Shown here piece after piece: positions 1 to 9,647 of a DNA stretch of 64,000 bases. The DNA comes from Agarophyton chilense (lineage: Eukaryota > Rhodophyta > Florideophyceae > Gracilariales > Gracilariaceae). How positions within the stretch are numbered: the first letter of the stretch is position 1; each line of letters begins with the position of its first letter. The stretch lies in assembly GCA_030374765.1 (NCBI GenBank), contig JARGXX010000025.1, forward strand, positions 1,116,001 to 1,180,000, given 5' to 3'. The translations under genes were made by a program, and so were the position numbers. The notes under the pieces are model-generated. The model was given only the letters and a program-made list of their open reading frames with translations, was not told the origin of the DNA and ran no database searches.

Positions 1-770
1 TTAAAAAAGCATGGGGAATGGCGTTCAATTTTAATTCCAAACCCCTCTGCATGCGTGTCTGACTATAAGAATCTTCTGAATGAAAACATTTGAAAAAGAA
101 ATCAATTACAATCTCATCGATGAAAAGGTAACTTTTGAAAAGAGGGAAAAATGGAAAAAATAACATGTAGATAGATAGCCCTTCACACCAAAACCACACA
201 TCCGTTCCCCAATATGGACGATATCGCGACCAAGACAACCTTACGCTCTTTATTTACGTTAAGGGACCTCTAGAGCATATCCTTCCCCGCAGCTTTCCTT
301 GAAGTTTAAAGAGCTGCAAAAAGTTCCGGCCATCGCCTGTTTCTGAATCCAAGGCGGTTTCTCCCGGCTTTGCTGGGATAACGAATCAGTTTTATACATG
401 TGCGGATGATAGCAAGTCGTCTAAGAAAGCGAAGATGGGACAGCTTACAAAGAGGATAAAAAATAAATGCCAAACGTTATCATGTACAAGAAGATATAGG
501 ATAGGCCTCTTATCGGTTGCTTCTTTTCAGAATGTACGAAAGGTATTAATTAAGCATCTATTCTAAAAGTGGCTTTGGTTTGTTCGAAGAACAGAAGCAA
601 GACTTGGGCTGTTTTGAGCCAAGGAGAGGCTGCAGGTTTCGCTTTCGAAAAATTTCACAGGACCTTAAGAAGCAGAACTGCACCAGAGTATCTAGTTCTG
701 AACTTAATTTATGACCGCTTTTCGAATGTCAATGTCAAGCTATCGTTAGTGGAATAAGCGGGGATTAGTT
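1..770. other. No gene recognised (left edge)
   Basis: This AT-rich stretch lies downstream of the 3' end of the aspartate-semialdehyde dehydrogenase gene. It shows only short open frames without a convincing start or any recognised motif. A 62-codon frame at 569-757 opens with GTG and has no family resemblance. The region probably holds the 3' UTR of the dehydrogenase and spacer. Confidence 0.6.
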
Positions 771-1979
771 TCATTTGATATATCCTTTCTGAACACATAG
801 CTCAGCATTCAGAAGACTTCCTCCGGCTGCTCCAACGATTGTATTGTGTCCAAATAATGCTAGCCTGATATCAAAGACACTACAATCACGAACTCGTCCG
901 ACAGTGACAGTGTATCCATTACCAACCATTCGGTCCATTCTCGGCTGGGGGCGATCCGGGGCGGGATGATAGACAACATCATGCTGAGGAGCTGACGGTA
1001 AGCCGAGATCATGTGTGACGCTGGGGTACGACTTGATGGCATCCACCACATCCTGTGGTGTAGCTTGAGACTTGAGTTTGAGCGACAAGCATTCAGTGTG
1101 GCCGTCTAGAACGTGCACACGGTTGCACATTGCCGACAGTTTGAATTGTGCGGGCACAAAAGTGCCATTTTCAATGTGGCCATAAATTTTCTTGGATTCG
1201 GTTTGCATCTTCTCTTCCTCGCTTCCGATGTAAGGGACAACGTTATCCAAGATGTCCATGCCCGATAACCCAGGATATCCAGCGCCACTTATGGCCTGCA
1301 TGGTGCTAACGATAATGGTGTCTATGCCAAACTTGTCCATGATGGGCTTGATTCCAATTGCCATGGCTGTGGTAGAGCAATTAGCATTAGTAATGATGAA
1401 ACCGGTGTCGTACCCACGATTGTTGCGCTGTGCGGGAATCATATCTAGATGGGAAAGATTGACAGGCGGGATCAAAATGGGGACGTCATGATCCATGCGA
1501 TGACTCTTTGCGTTGGAAAAGACGGCTCGACCAGAGGTGGCGAAGGCATCCTCCACGTCGCCAGCAAAAGTGGCATCCAACCCGGAGAACACGATGTTAA
1601 CGCCATCAAACGCGGCAGCGTGGGGAGTGCATTCCGACACGACAATATCAGCCATGTTGGACGGAATGGGCACAGCTTGCTTCCAATTGACGGCGTCTGA
1701 GTACTTCTTCCCGGCCGAGCGGGGCGAAGCGCCCAGTGCCTTGACTTGAAACCACGGGTGGTTATCGAGAAGCTGCATGAAACGCTGCCCGACGGAGCCG
1801 GTGGCGCCCAGCACGGCGACGCCAATCTTCTCGGAGGGCGCGGTCGCCATGCGCCATGGCTCTGGCGCGCCTCGCGTGTATCGCAAGCGCGGGCGAAGCG
1901 AAACACGCCGCTCGAAGACGGAGCGACGCGCGTCTGCTCGAAGCGAAAGCGGTGTGTGCGAAACGAAACAGGGTGCCAT
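771..1979 (-). CDS. asd: Aspartate-semialdehyde dehydrogenase, archaeal/fungal type, probably plastid-targeted
   Basis: This enzyme reduces aspartyl-4-phosphate to aspartate-4-semialdehyde with NADPH, the branch step to lysine, threonine and methionine. The first ATG is at 1979 and gives 402 residues; a longer frame to 2078 would need a GTG start. The NADP-binding motif GATGSVGQ is at about residues 58-65, the catalytic Cys is in NANCST (about Cys201), and the catalytic His is in DGHTE (about His294). The motifs TMQAISGAGYPG, ILDNVVPYIG and FGHNTIVGAAGG match the archaeal/fungal (yeast Hom2-like) class rather than the usual bacterial class. About 43 residues rich in Arg and Ser precede the core (MATAPSEKIGV), which fits an organelle transit peptide; the inner Met would give a cytosolic form. 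The gene is divergent from the ASPM-like gene, with 478 bp between start codons. Family identity is firm; targeting is inferred. Confidence 0.93.
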   Translation of the reverse strand: MAPCFVSHTPLSLRADARRSVFERRVSLRPRLRYTRGAPEPWRMATAPSEKIGVAVLGATGSVGQRFMQLLDNHPWFQVKALGASPRSAGKKYSDAVNWKQAVPIPSNMADIVVSECTPHAAAFDGVNIVFSGLDATFAGDVEDAFATSGRAVFSNAKSHRMDHDVPILIPPVNLSHLDMIPAQRNNRGYDTGFIITNANCSTTAMAIGIKPIMDKFGIDTIIVSTMQAISGAGYPGLSGMDILDNVVPYIGSEEEKMQTESKKIYGHIENGTFVPAQFKLSAMCNRVHVLDGHTECLSLKLKSQATPQDVVDAIKSYPSVTHDLGLPSAPQHDVVYHPAPDRPQPRMDRMVGNGYTVTVGRVRDCSVFDIRLALFGHNTIVGAAGGSLLNAELCVQKGYIK

Positions 1980-2457
1980 CGGACAGCGATGAGGGGGCCA
2001 CGCAGCGGGGAGATGCACCGGAGGAGGTGAGATGGCGCACACAAACGACAGCCGCGTGAAGGAGGCACACGTGCGCACTCTCTCTAGCTACTCTAAGAGA
2101 GATGGCACTGTGGCCAACCGTCGCCGCCCCGCGAGCCAAATCTCGGCGGCCGGCCGGCCGCACCACCCGCCACTGCGCACGCGTGTCAAGTCGGGGTTTC
2201 GATGCATTGCTGGCGCGTCGCAGCCCCCCCGCATCATTCCCGGCTCAACTGCACTTTGAAAATTCAAAAACAAAATCAAGCGCCAACGACAACCTCGCAC
2301 TCTCTCCTCTCTCAAAACCGCCTAACACTCCCCCTTTGCCTCCTCATTGCGCCTCCTCATCCACCTTCCCGTTGACTCCGGTCCTTCTTTCCATCAGCAT
2401 TGCTTCTCGCCGCTTCTGCGGCCACCTCACACCTTCGCTGGTTATTCTCTCTTGCCC
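1980..2457. promoter_or_regulatory. Shared divergent promoter region
   Basis: The start codons of the dehydrogenase (minus) and the ASPM-like gene (plus) face away from each other across these 478 bp, so both promoters and 5' UTRs must lie here. The half nearer the dehydrogenase is GC-rich; the half nearer the ASPM gene is C/T-rich on the plus strand. No TATA box is obvious. Confidence 0.5.
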
Positions 2458-5400
2458 ATGTTTCCTCGGCATGCTCTCCCCCCGAGGGAGAGCGATCAGC
2501 GACGCCATTCGCAGGCGCTACCGCCCGCAAATGTCCGGAAGCGTCTGTTCCCCACTCCCACCACCTCGCGCAATCTCAAGTCCTCTCGTCCCTCTATTTC
2601 ATCTTCTTCGGCACCCCATCACAACCCCAACCACCTATTGAGCACTCCCCTACCGCCTATGTCTGCCTCCAGTAGGACCCCTTCTGTCGTCTCATCTTCG
2701 TTTCGCCGTTCATCGCACGTTCGACCCTCTAGTGCTTCTCTGAGAGGTACGCCCTCTATGAGGAAGCGTTATGTCGAAGAAACTCCACAAACATGGCTCA
2801 ACCGCCAGGTTGATGACCTCACAGCTTGGCTTAATCACGAGCTTGGGGACCCTTCAGAGTCTCCTTCCTACTTTCCCACATCTGCATTTGCGACATCTGA
2901 TGTCTACATCGCCAAGTATGCATCCATACTGCGCTTCTGCAAAGAAAGTTGTTTCAAAGCAGATGTACAACGTCTTGGCACACACCTCAGAGATGCCAAA
3001 CTCTCCTTCAGCCCGCACATTTCCCTCATAACTGATTCTCCCAGCTTTGAGCAGTTTGTGACTCTGTTCATGTTGTCATACAATGCTACCTGGCTACTTC
3101 TCGGTCTTAGCGTTATACTCCGTACCAATTTCGCAACTCAGATTGATCAAATCCTTCAAAAAACCCAAAACACATCCGACAACGTTGACATGGCTGCGTT
3201 GCAGAACCAGCTGGTTCACCACATCTTGCGAACACAGCTGACTTCGGAAACTCCTACGCTTGTTCAGTTTACTTTGAAAAGCCCTCACCCTGCCTTCATA
3301 CCCCCTAGTGGAGTCGCTCCAGTCAAACAAAATGGTATCGTACTGCACCGTGCCCTTATCCTTATCTTGTTGTTGGATCAGGCAAGTCGAGATCAGGATG
3401 TCGCCGGTAGTGTTCGCTTTCCTCTCTTTAAATCTAATTCATCAGCTCACAAGTCACAAGAGATCATAGACAGGCTGAGCAAGATTTGTATGAACGATCC
3501 CACCCCTTTGAATCGTTTCCTCAACGACCGAAGTTACCGACTTGAATATGAATGTCCAACATGGACAAGAAGCAGCAACTTTATTATTCGAGACCTTTCT
3601 ACAGATCTACGAGATGGGGTCCGATTATGCAAATTTGCTTCTTTGCTTACCGGAGACCCTTGTCTTTTACAGCAAGTGAAATATTCCTTTCAGTCTCAAA
3701 CCAGCGATTCGAGACGAATGGACAAGCACTCGTTGAACGTAATGATGGCATTGGACTCTATCAAGACGTATGCCTCCCATCGCTTCGGCGCAAAGGTAAA
3801 CTGGAATGCAGATGTAAGAGATATTACGGAGGGGAATGTTTCAAAAACTGTTGCCCTTCTCTGGCAAATCGCGGAGTTGTGGATAGAAGTTAAGTTGCTG
3901 GACCAGAAAATGTTGGAAGGCAAGTTGATGGAAGCTGACGATGAGTTCCGAACTAAAGCTGCAGATGCTGCATGGATCGGTTCTCCCGGCGCTTTTCGGG
4001 AGCTCAGTCCAAGCATTAAGAGTCCCAGCAGATTGGTTCTGTACGAACATTCGGACAAGGACTGCATTTACAAGCTACTGAGGTGGTCCGCTACTGTTTG
4101 TGGAATTCACAGGATCAAGGTTATGGACTTCACCGAAAGCTTTCGGGACTGTGTGGTTCTTTGTATCCTTTTGAACCACCTGCACCCTAATGCGGTTGAC
4201 ATGAACTTCGTCACCCGAGTGGCTCCGGCTGAAATTCGTGATGAACAAGAGTCTGTGAGGGAACTTGAAATAGTGCAGAACAACATCAAACAGTTCGAGA
4301 AAGCTTGTCTTCGTCTTGGTGCAATGCCCAACTTTTCGATTTCTGCTAGAGCCGCGCTTGCCCCGGCGTTTATCTCGGAGTTCAAGGAAGAATCGTTCGG
4401 ACGTCTAATGATTTTAATGACGGCTTACTTGTTCAACAGAGCACAGATTAGAAAAGGAGCGAAAGAGAATCTCGATTACGTACACGAATTCGCAGAAGAC
4501 TGGGGGGATTTTGTTTACCCAGAGTCTCCCGTAGCAATAGGTTCAGATATGGCACCTGACGAGACGGTTTCTTTGACATCAACCTCAGGAGAACGAAACT
4601 CAGAAAATGAAGGCCAAGGTTTCGCTGAAGAAGGTTACGATTCAAATGAAAACGACATGCCTAGTCTTATGGTGGCAGCTGTTGATCTATCTTCCCCTCT
4701 GACACTGCAGGTTTCCAATAACCAAGCTTATAGCCCGAACACCGGTTTGACACCTTTTTCGAATCCTGAAGCTTCGTCGTCTAGTAAGCTTTTGAATAGT
4801 TCTTTTTGCCGTTTTTCATCTTTGGATGGTGATCGCAATCGTAAGCAGAAAGCCGCTAAGAAAACCCTTTCAAACTACAAAGCTTTTCAAGCTCGAAAGA
4901 AGACAATGTCCGACAAAGAGAGCACTATACTGCTGCAAAGCGCAGTGCGTGGTTTTTTGGCTCGTTGCGACCATGAAAGTCTGGTCCGAAGGAATGAAGA
5001 ACTTGCGATATCGCTGGAGAGCAAGTTCCTAGGAAGGAAACCCACCCTGCAATCTTTGGATTTAGTGAAGCAAGCCGATTCATACAACATGGAAGCGGAA
5101 AAGGTTGATGCCTCGAACAGTTTTCGTCTGTGTTCAAAATCTCTCGAAGATGTAGGAAAAACTATGACACTTTTGCCCAGTCACTTTAAGAAACTCGAGG
5201 AATATGTACTATCAATGCTCTTACATGAACACCAACTCGAGCAGACCCAAAATGTACTGTCGGCCGAGTCCGAGAGCGACCCTTCTCGATCAGTGGACTC
5301 CAGCATTACTCCATCCGTCATCCAGAATGATATGCAAATCACCGGTGGGGCAGATGATGGGGCGGTTGCGATGGTGACCATTGAAAACCAAACTCGCGTG

Positions 5401-8400
5401 ACTGGGAAGCAGGAGACCCCACCTCGTCTCTCTAATCGTATTACCTTCAGTCCATCACCAGGCGGTGAAAGCCAAGTGTACAAAACACCCTGGGCAACTA
5501 TTCGAACCCGACCACGAGTTAGAGATTATGGAGAAACTCCATCTGATCGGTTATCATGGCACACAGCGAGCCCCAGGATTGGATACCCCAACGATCCTAC
5601 TGACAGATCATTCGAAGCCCTCACGGGCATCGATCAAGACCCATCTGGTATCGAGAGCGAGGGTAATTTGGAAACCGTCGACGCTTCCGACTCTGGCAAC
5701 CCTGAGTTGAGCTATGATCGTGTCGAAAATGCACATAGCGCTCACACTCTTGAAGTTCTTTCAAAAGGATTATTATCATCTACTGTCGCATCGATTTCGA
5801 GGGCTGCGTTCGAGTATATCCTCAATAGGAATCACGTAGGTGACGGCATTGTCGCCCAAGCCGTCTACGATGCAGATGCCGCAGTTCAAAATGCAATAAC
5901 AGCACAAGACCTACCTTCCTCGAACGACAGAACACAGACCGTCGTTGAAGGTGAATATCCACGCAACGCAGTCATTTATGGCGCTAACATGGCCACGGAG
6001 CTCGAATCAACGCCCGGGAATACATTCAGTCCCGATGGAGGCAGTGCGCACACATCCCAACAATTTGATCATTCTTCATCTCCCGACTCTCCAGGGATAT
6101 CGGGAGAATCTATTTTCGAGAGTTCTCGTTTTTCCCCAACGCGCGAGAGTAATCTCGGAATCATGTCGGATCTTCGAAAGAGGACGGAGACAGGGCCTCA
6201 CCAACTTGACTCTGGCCCGGATACAAATCTTGAAGCACCTGAAAATGAAAAGATCGGCGATGCTACAGAAAGCTCAGAGCGAGGAGCCCCTCAAGAAGAC
6301 CGCCCCAAGGACCATGGCAGACGACTGGATTCGAACTTGAACCCAACAACTTCGAAGTCTACTTCATTGGTTGCAAGTGAAATAGAAACTGCTGGTACTG
6401 TTTCGAACACAAATGCAAGTCTTGATCGAGATGATGACGGTGATATTGATCGAGATGATGAGATGGATGATCTTGATCAAGATGATGAGATGAGTGATCT
6501 TGATAAAGATGATGATGAGATGGATGATCTTGATCGAGTTAATGAGATGGATGATCTTGATCGAGTTCATGAGATGGGTGACCTTGATCAAGATGATAAT
6601 GAGATGGGTAATCTTGATCGAGTTCATGAGATGGGTGACCACACTTCGAAAGAAACCACGAAAACCACTCTTGAAGAGGAACGAGATGATGTTGAAAACA
6701 AGCCACGGGCTATTGCTACAGTGGTGTTTGAAGAAACTGATCAGCCCAACGTCGATACCGAAGAAATAGAAAAGGTCATCGAAGTTGCAATGTCTTTGGC
6801 GGAAAATGCTTTCGACATTCATATGGAACGAGCACAGAGGAAGCTCGAATTCGACAAGGGACGAAGAAATGCGATAAATATGCGATACAAAGAGCTCGAT
6901 CAAGCTAGTTCTGTGTCCATGAAAAGATTGAGACACGAAGAAGAAAGACTTGAGGCTTCAAGATCAGTACTTGAAGAAAGATTCTCAGTTTTGGAGGTTC
7001 CCTGTTCAATTAATTATGAATCAGACGAGCATACCGCTCTTCTCCAATATGACTCAAGTTCGGAAACACACAGTGTTCACACCGACACCGAGCCCATAAT
7101 TGATTGTACTGAACTGAATGTCAGGCTTCATTCAATGCATGAAGAAGATGAAATCATCGACAAAGAATTGTCCAAACTGGAATCTGATTGGGATTCTTCA
7201 CTCGAAAAGTTGAACAAATCGATGACAAATCTCATGGAAACAGTCCTGACCGCCTCTCGTGCCCTAGCAGAACTAAGGTACACCAGACACATGAACGAAC
7301 TAGCCCGCAAGAGAGAAAATGAACGGGTTGCTTCCAAAGCTGAGCGTCAACATTTAAACGATTTGTTCCTCAAGACCATGTGGGGATATAAGGTTGCACT
7401 GGGTCGGATTAACGAAGACCATAAGGAAGCAGAAGATGCTATCACAGGGTTGGAAGAGAAACTTGATGATACCGGTTCAACTGTTTTCCAACTTCTTGAA
7501 GCTGATATTGATTCTAAAATTATGCTTGTCCAACATGCAGAAGAAAGGGAAACAAGTAGACTGAACGCATACTCTCTGATACACGACCAAGCTTGGAATA
7601 AGCTTCTTGAAACTGAAGAATTAATACGGTCATATCACGAAATTGAGCTCCCACTTTTCGATGAAGATTTGATAACAGCCAGGAGTTTTGAGGTCAGTAC
7701 CTCTGCAGAAGCGACATCAATTGATGACCTGGAAAATAATCCAATTTCTCTTCCGTGTCCAAGCTCGTCTTTGAGCGAGGCCCGTATGGGAAAAACAAAG
7801 CCTATAGATAGGCTTTCAGATTACTATCCAGTTTCGGTTTGTAGACATTCCAGAAAAACTCTTGGGGACGACACGGCTCCCCAGGACATAACAACTTCAC
7901 CTCAAGCTTGGGAACCATCGAAACTCGATCTCACAGTCTCCAAACCTGTGGGATTGGATTGCCCTAAGAAAGTATTTGACCGAGCTGTTGAGGATATTTC
8001 TCAGCAGTGTAATTTGTCGTCTAGTTCATCTTCGTCTCGGGTCTTGCCCATGTCACATGCGGTGCACAGCCCACTCAAATCTGCTTCGAAGCCCAAGAAG
8101 GACAGGGTTGATTCGGAGGACCATGATTGTGAGGAGGAAAATCGTGATCCGTCTAAGATCTTTACAGACGAATCCTCTCCATTCAGCTCTTCAAAGATGT
8201 ACTCCACTGCCCGTCGATCGACAAGTAATGTCCTTGGGTCTGCAAACATGCCTCTTACTCCGGCATCTCCCGTAGAGATTGCAGAACACCCGAAAGTAGA
8301 ATTGAAGAACACGGGTTCGTCTATGAAAGGCAGTGGATTTGAAATTGAAGATAAACATTACGAGGAATACAATAAGGTTCAAGTATGTGACATCAGGAGT

Positions 8401-9183
8401 CCGACGGAAAGAAGAACAACTTGTGCGGGTCGGGATAATCTCGAGGATCTTTCTGTTGAGCTAAGTGCATTCAAAATCACTTCATCTAAGAAGTCTGTTG
8501 ATGACGTGATGAGCAATCCCAGCTCAGCAGGGAAACTTCGTGCCCTGATCCGGAGGATTTCGACCGCAACGGCATCGCCTGTGCCTCGTTTGTCCATATC
8601 CTCGAAGCGAAATAGTTCTATGAGCGAAAGCATTGTTTGTCAAAACATCATGAGAACAGTTCTTGTGGTCATGAGACACCTGCACAGAACTCCTGCACAT
8701 ATACGCCTCGTTGACCTGGGTATGAGAATCGTGCAGGATTTCTGCGAAGTTCAAAATCGCGTCGCAGATCTCGTGTCTGTTGAGAACTGCATTGATGTAC
8801 TTGTCACATGCGCTCAATTCTATCGAGATCAAGAGAATATCCTTAAACCAGCCGTGTTCATTCTGCGAAACATATCTCTTGATGACAAAGGATTGATGCT
8901 GATGAGAAAGAACCGTACTACCTTGAAAAGACTGGAGGCTGTTGATCACCTTCTTGAGACTTCCGCGGAGCAAGAACGAAAGAACAGATATAGAGTTCAA
9001 TATGCGAAGATGATAGTCGAACAAGTTCGACTGAGTAGAACCAGTCAAAATCGAAGTTACTTGCTTCGGGATCATCTTGCTGCCGCCGAGCGTACTAGTG
9101 CACTGCCTGAGTTGAGGATACGTCCGGCTCATACGGTTTTGATATCAATGCTTGGCGACTTGAAATCGATGGGAGTACTTTAA
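2458..9183 (+). CDS. ASPM/Asp-like spindle-pole microtubule protein
   Basis: The frame encodes 2241 residues from the first ATG (2458); the open frame starts earlier but only with non-ATG codons. Two calponin-homology domains are visible. The first is at about 371-481, with DLRDGVRLCKFASLL, the ASPM-like VNWNADVRDI and a KTVALLWQIAEL end. The second is at about 537-661, with a CH core followed by FEKACLRLGAMPNF. One IQ motif (LLQSAVRGFLAR) lies near 825-840, where animal ASPM has dozens. A long charged, probably disordered middle holds an acidic tandem repeat at about 1322-1394 and a Glu/Lys-rich coiled coil at about 1435-1740. The last 180 residues resemble the armadillo-like C-terminus of ASPM (VENCIDVLV, FILRNISLDDKG). 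ASPM/Asp proteins bind microtubule minus ends at spindle poles. It is tail-to-tail with the EME1-like gene. Confidence 0.85.
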   Translation: MFPRHALPPRESDQRRHSQALPPANVRKRLFPTPTTSRNLKSSRPSISSSSAPHHNPNHLLSTPLPPMSASSRTPSVVSSSFRRSSHVRPSSASLRGTPSMRKRYVEETPQTWLNRQVDDLTAWLNHELGDPSESPSYFPTSAFATSDVYIAKYASILRFCKESCFKADVQRLGTHLRDAKLSFSPHISLITDSPSFEQFVTLFMLSYNATWLLLGLSVILRTNFATQIDQILQKTQNTSDNVDMAALQNQLVHHILRTQLTSETPTLVQFTLKSPHPAFIPPSGVAPVKQNGIVLHRALILILLLDQASRDQDVAGSVRFPLFKSNSSAHKSQEIIDRLSKICMNDPTPLNRFLNDRSYRLEYECPTWTRSSNFIIRDLSTDLRDGVRLCKFASLLTGDPCLLQQVKYSFQSQTSDSRRMDKHSLNVMMALDSIKTYASHRFGAKVNWNADVRDITEGNVSKTVALLWQIAELWIEVKLLDQKMLEGKLMEADDEFRTKAADAAWIGSPGAFRELSPSIKSPSRLVLYEHSDKDCIYKLLRWSATVCGIHRIKVMDFTESFRDCVVLCILLNHLHPNAVDMNFVTRVAPAEIRDEQESVRELEIVQNNIKQFEKACLRLGAMPNFSISARAALAPAFISEFKEESFGRLMILMTAYLFNRAQIRKGAKENLDYVHEFAEDWGDFVYPESPVAIGSDMAPDETVSLTSTSGERNSENEGQGFAEEGYDSNENDMPSLMVAAVDLSSPLTLQVSNNQAYSPNTGLTPFSNPEASSSSKLLNSSFCRFSSLDGDRNRKQKAAKKTLSNYKAFQARKKTMSDKESTILLQSAVRGFLARCDHESLVRRNEELAISLESKFLGRKPTLQSLDLVKQADSYNMEAEKVDASNSFRLCSKSLEDVGKTMTLLPSHFKKLEEYVLSMLLHEHQLEQTQNVLSAESESDPSRSVDSSITPSVIQNDMQITGGADDGAVAMVTIENQTRVTGKQETPPRLSNRITFSPSPGGESQVYKTPWATIRTRPRVRDYGETPSDRLSWHTASPRIGYPNDPTDRSFEALTGIDQDPSGIESEGNLETVDASDSGNPELSYDRVENAHSAHTLEVLSKGLLSSTVASISRAAFEYILNRNHVGDGIVAQAVYDADAAVQNAITAQDLPSSNDRTQTVVEGEYPRNAVIYGANMATELESTPGNTFSPDGGSAHTSQQFDHSSSPDSPGISGESIFESSRFSPTRESNLGIMSDLRKRTETGPHQLDSGPDTNLEAPENEKIGDATESSERGAPQEDRPKDHGRRLDSNLNPTTSKSTSLVASEIETAGTVSNTNASLDRDDDGDIDRDDEMDDLDQDDEMSDLDKDDDEMDDLDRVNEMDDLDRVHEMGDLDQDDNEMGNLDRVHEMGDHTSKETTKTTLEEERDDVENKPRAIATVVFEETDQPNVDTEEIEKVIEVAMSLAENAFDIHMERAQRKLEFDKGRRNAINMRYKELDQASSVSMKRLRHEEERLEASRSVLEERFSVLEVPCSINYESDEHTALLQYDSSSETHSVHTDTEPIIDCTELNVRLHSMHEEDEIIDKELSKLESDWDSSLEKLNKSMTNLMETVLTASRALAELRYTRHMNELARKRENERVASKAERQHLNDLFLKTMWGYKVALGRINEDHKEAEDAITGLEEKLDDTGSTVFQLLEADIDSKIMLVQHAEERETSRLNAYSLIHDQAWNKLLETEELIRSYHEIELPLFDEDLITARSFEVSTSAEATSIDDLENNPISLPCPSSSLSEARMGKTKPIDRLSDYYPVSVCRHSRKTLGDDTAPQDITTSPQAWEPSKLDLTVSKPVGLDCPKKVFDRAVEDISQQCNLSSSSSSSRVLPMSHAVHSPLKSASKPKKDRVDSEDHDCEEENRDPSKIFTDESSPFSSSKMYSTARRSTSNVLGSANMPLTPASPVEIAEHPKVELKNTGSSMKGSGFEIEDKHYEEYNKVQVCDIRSPTERRTTCAGRDNLEDLSVELSAFKITSSKKSVDDVMSNPSSAGKLRALIRRISTATASPVPRLSISSKRNSSMSESIVCQNIMRTVLVVMRHLHRTPAHIRLVDLGMRIVQDFCEVQNRVADLVSVENCIDVLVTCAQFYRDQENILKPAVFILRNISLDDKGLMLMRKNRTTLKRLEAVDHLLETSAEQERKNRYRVQYAKMIVEQVRLSRTSQNRSYLLRDHLAAAERTSALPELRIRPAHTVLISMLGDLKSMGVL
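6421..6639 (+). repeat. Tandem acidic minisatellite inside the ASPM-like gene
   Basis: Eight consecutive units of 24, 27 or 30 nt begin with cttgat or attgat and encode variants of LDRDDEMDD / LDQDDEMSD / LDRVHEMGD. Unit length changes by whole codons, so the frame is kept. Units 6 and 8 are identical, pointing to recent copying within the array. The opposite strand reads as an Ile-rich open frame that is only a shadow. Confidence 0.9.
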
Positions 9184-9647
9184 TATCTTTCTCCTTTATG
9201 GGTACAATAGCCTAAACATTTAGCACTGCAGCACGTTTCCACTGTGCACTTAAATGGTATGGAGCAAGCCCTCTTCACGTTTTCACAAGCAAGACTCAAT
9301 CACGTCCGAGTTCCAACGAAAATGTATCTCTTAAGCGTGGGCCCTTCGTTTAAAGATTCACAGTATGTCGAAGCCTCTACACATCCCAATCTTGAAATGG
9401 AGGCCAGGGATACTGACCAAAAAGCTGGACAACTCATACGAAGCACTAACACTTACCTCAAGTAGAATCCGAGGAGAACCCCACTCCCGGGGATCTTTAT
9501 GACCGAGGATACGCCTTGTTTTCATGGGAACTCTTTCAATTCAAGTGGGAAAATCCGTGTTTCAGATGAGAAAAACCTCATACCCTATAGCCTGCAACCA
9601 GATTGTCGTGGTAAAGGCCTTACATTCGGAGATACGTTTATACTTTA
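9184..9647. other. Tail-to-tail spacer
   Basis: These 464 bp separate the stop codons of the ASPM-like and EME1-like genes and should hold both 3' UTRs. Only short frames are present and nothing is recognised. Confidence 0.6.

Noticed and set aside
1472-2068. 198-codon minus-strand frame
   Set aside because: Shadow of the aspartate-semialdehyde dehydrogenase gene in another frame, Arg/Pro/Ser-rich without motifs.
6364-6936. 190-codon Ile-rich minus-strand frame
   Set aside because: Direct consequence of the acidic tandem repeat on the plus strand.
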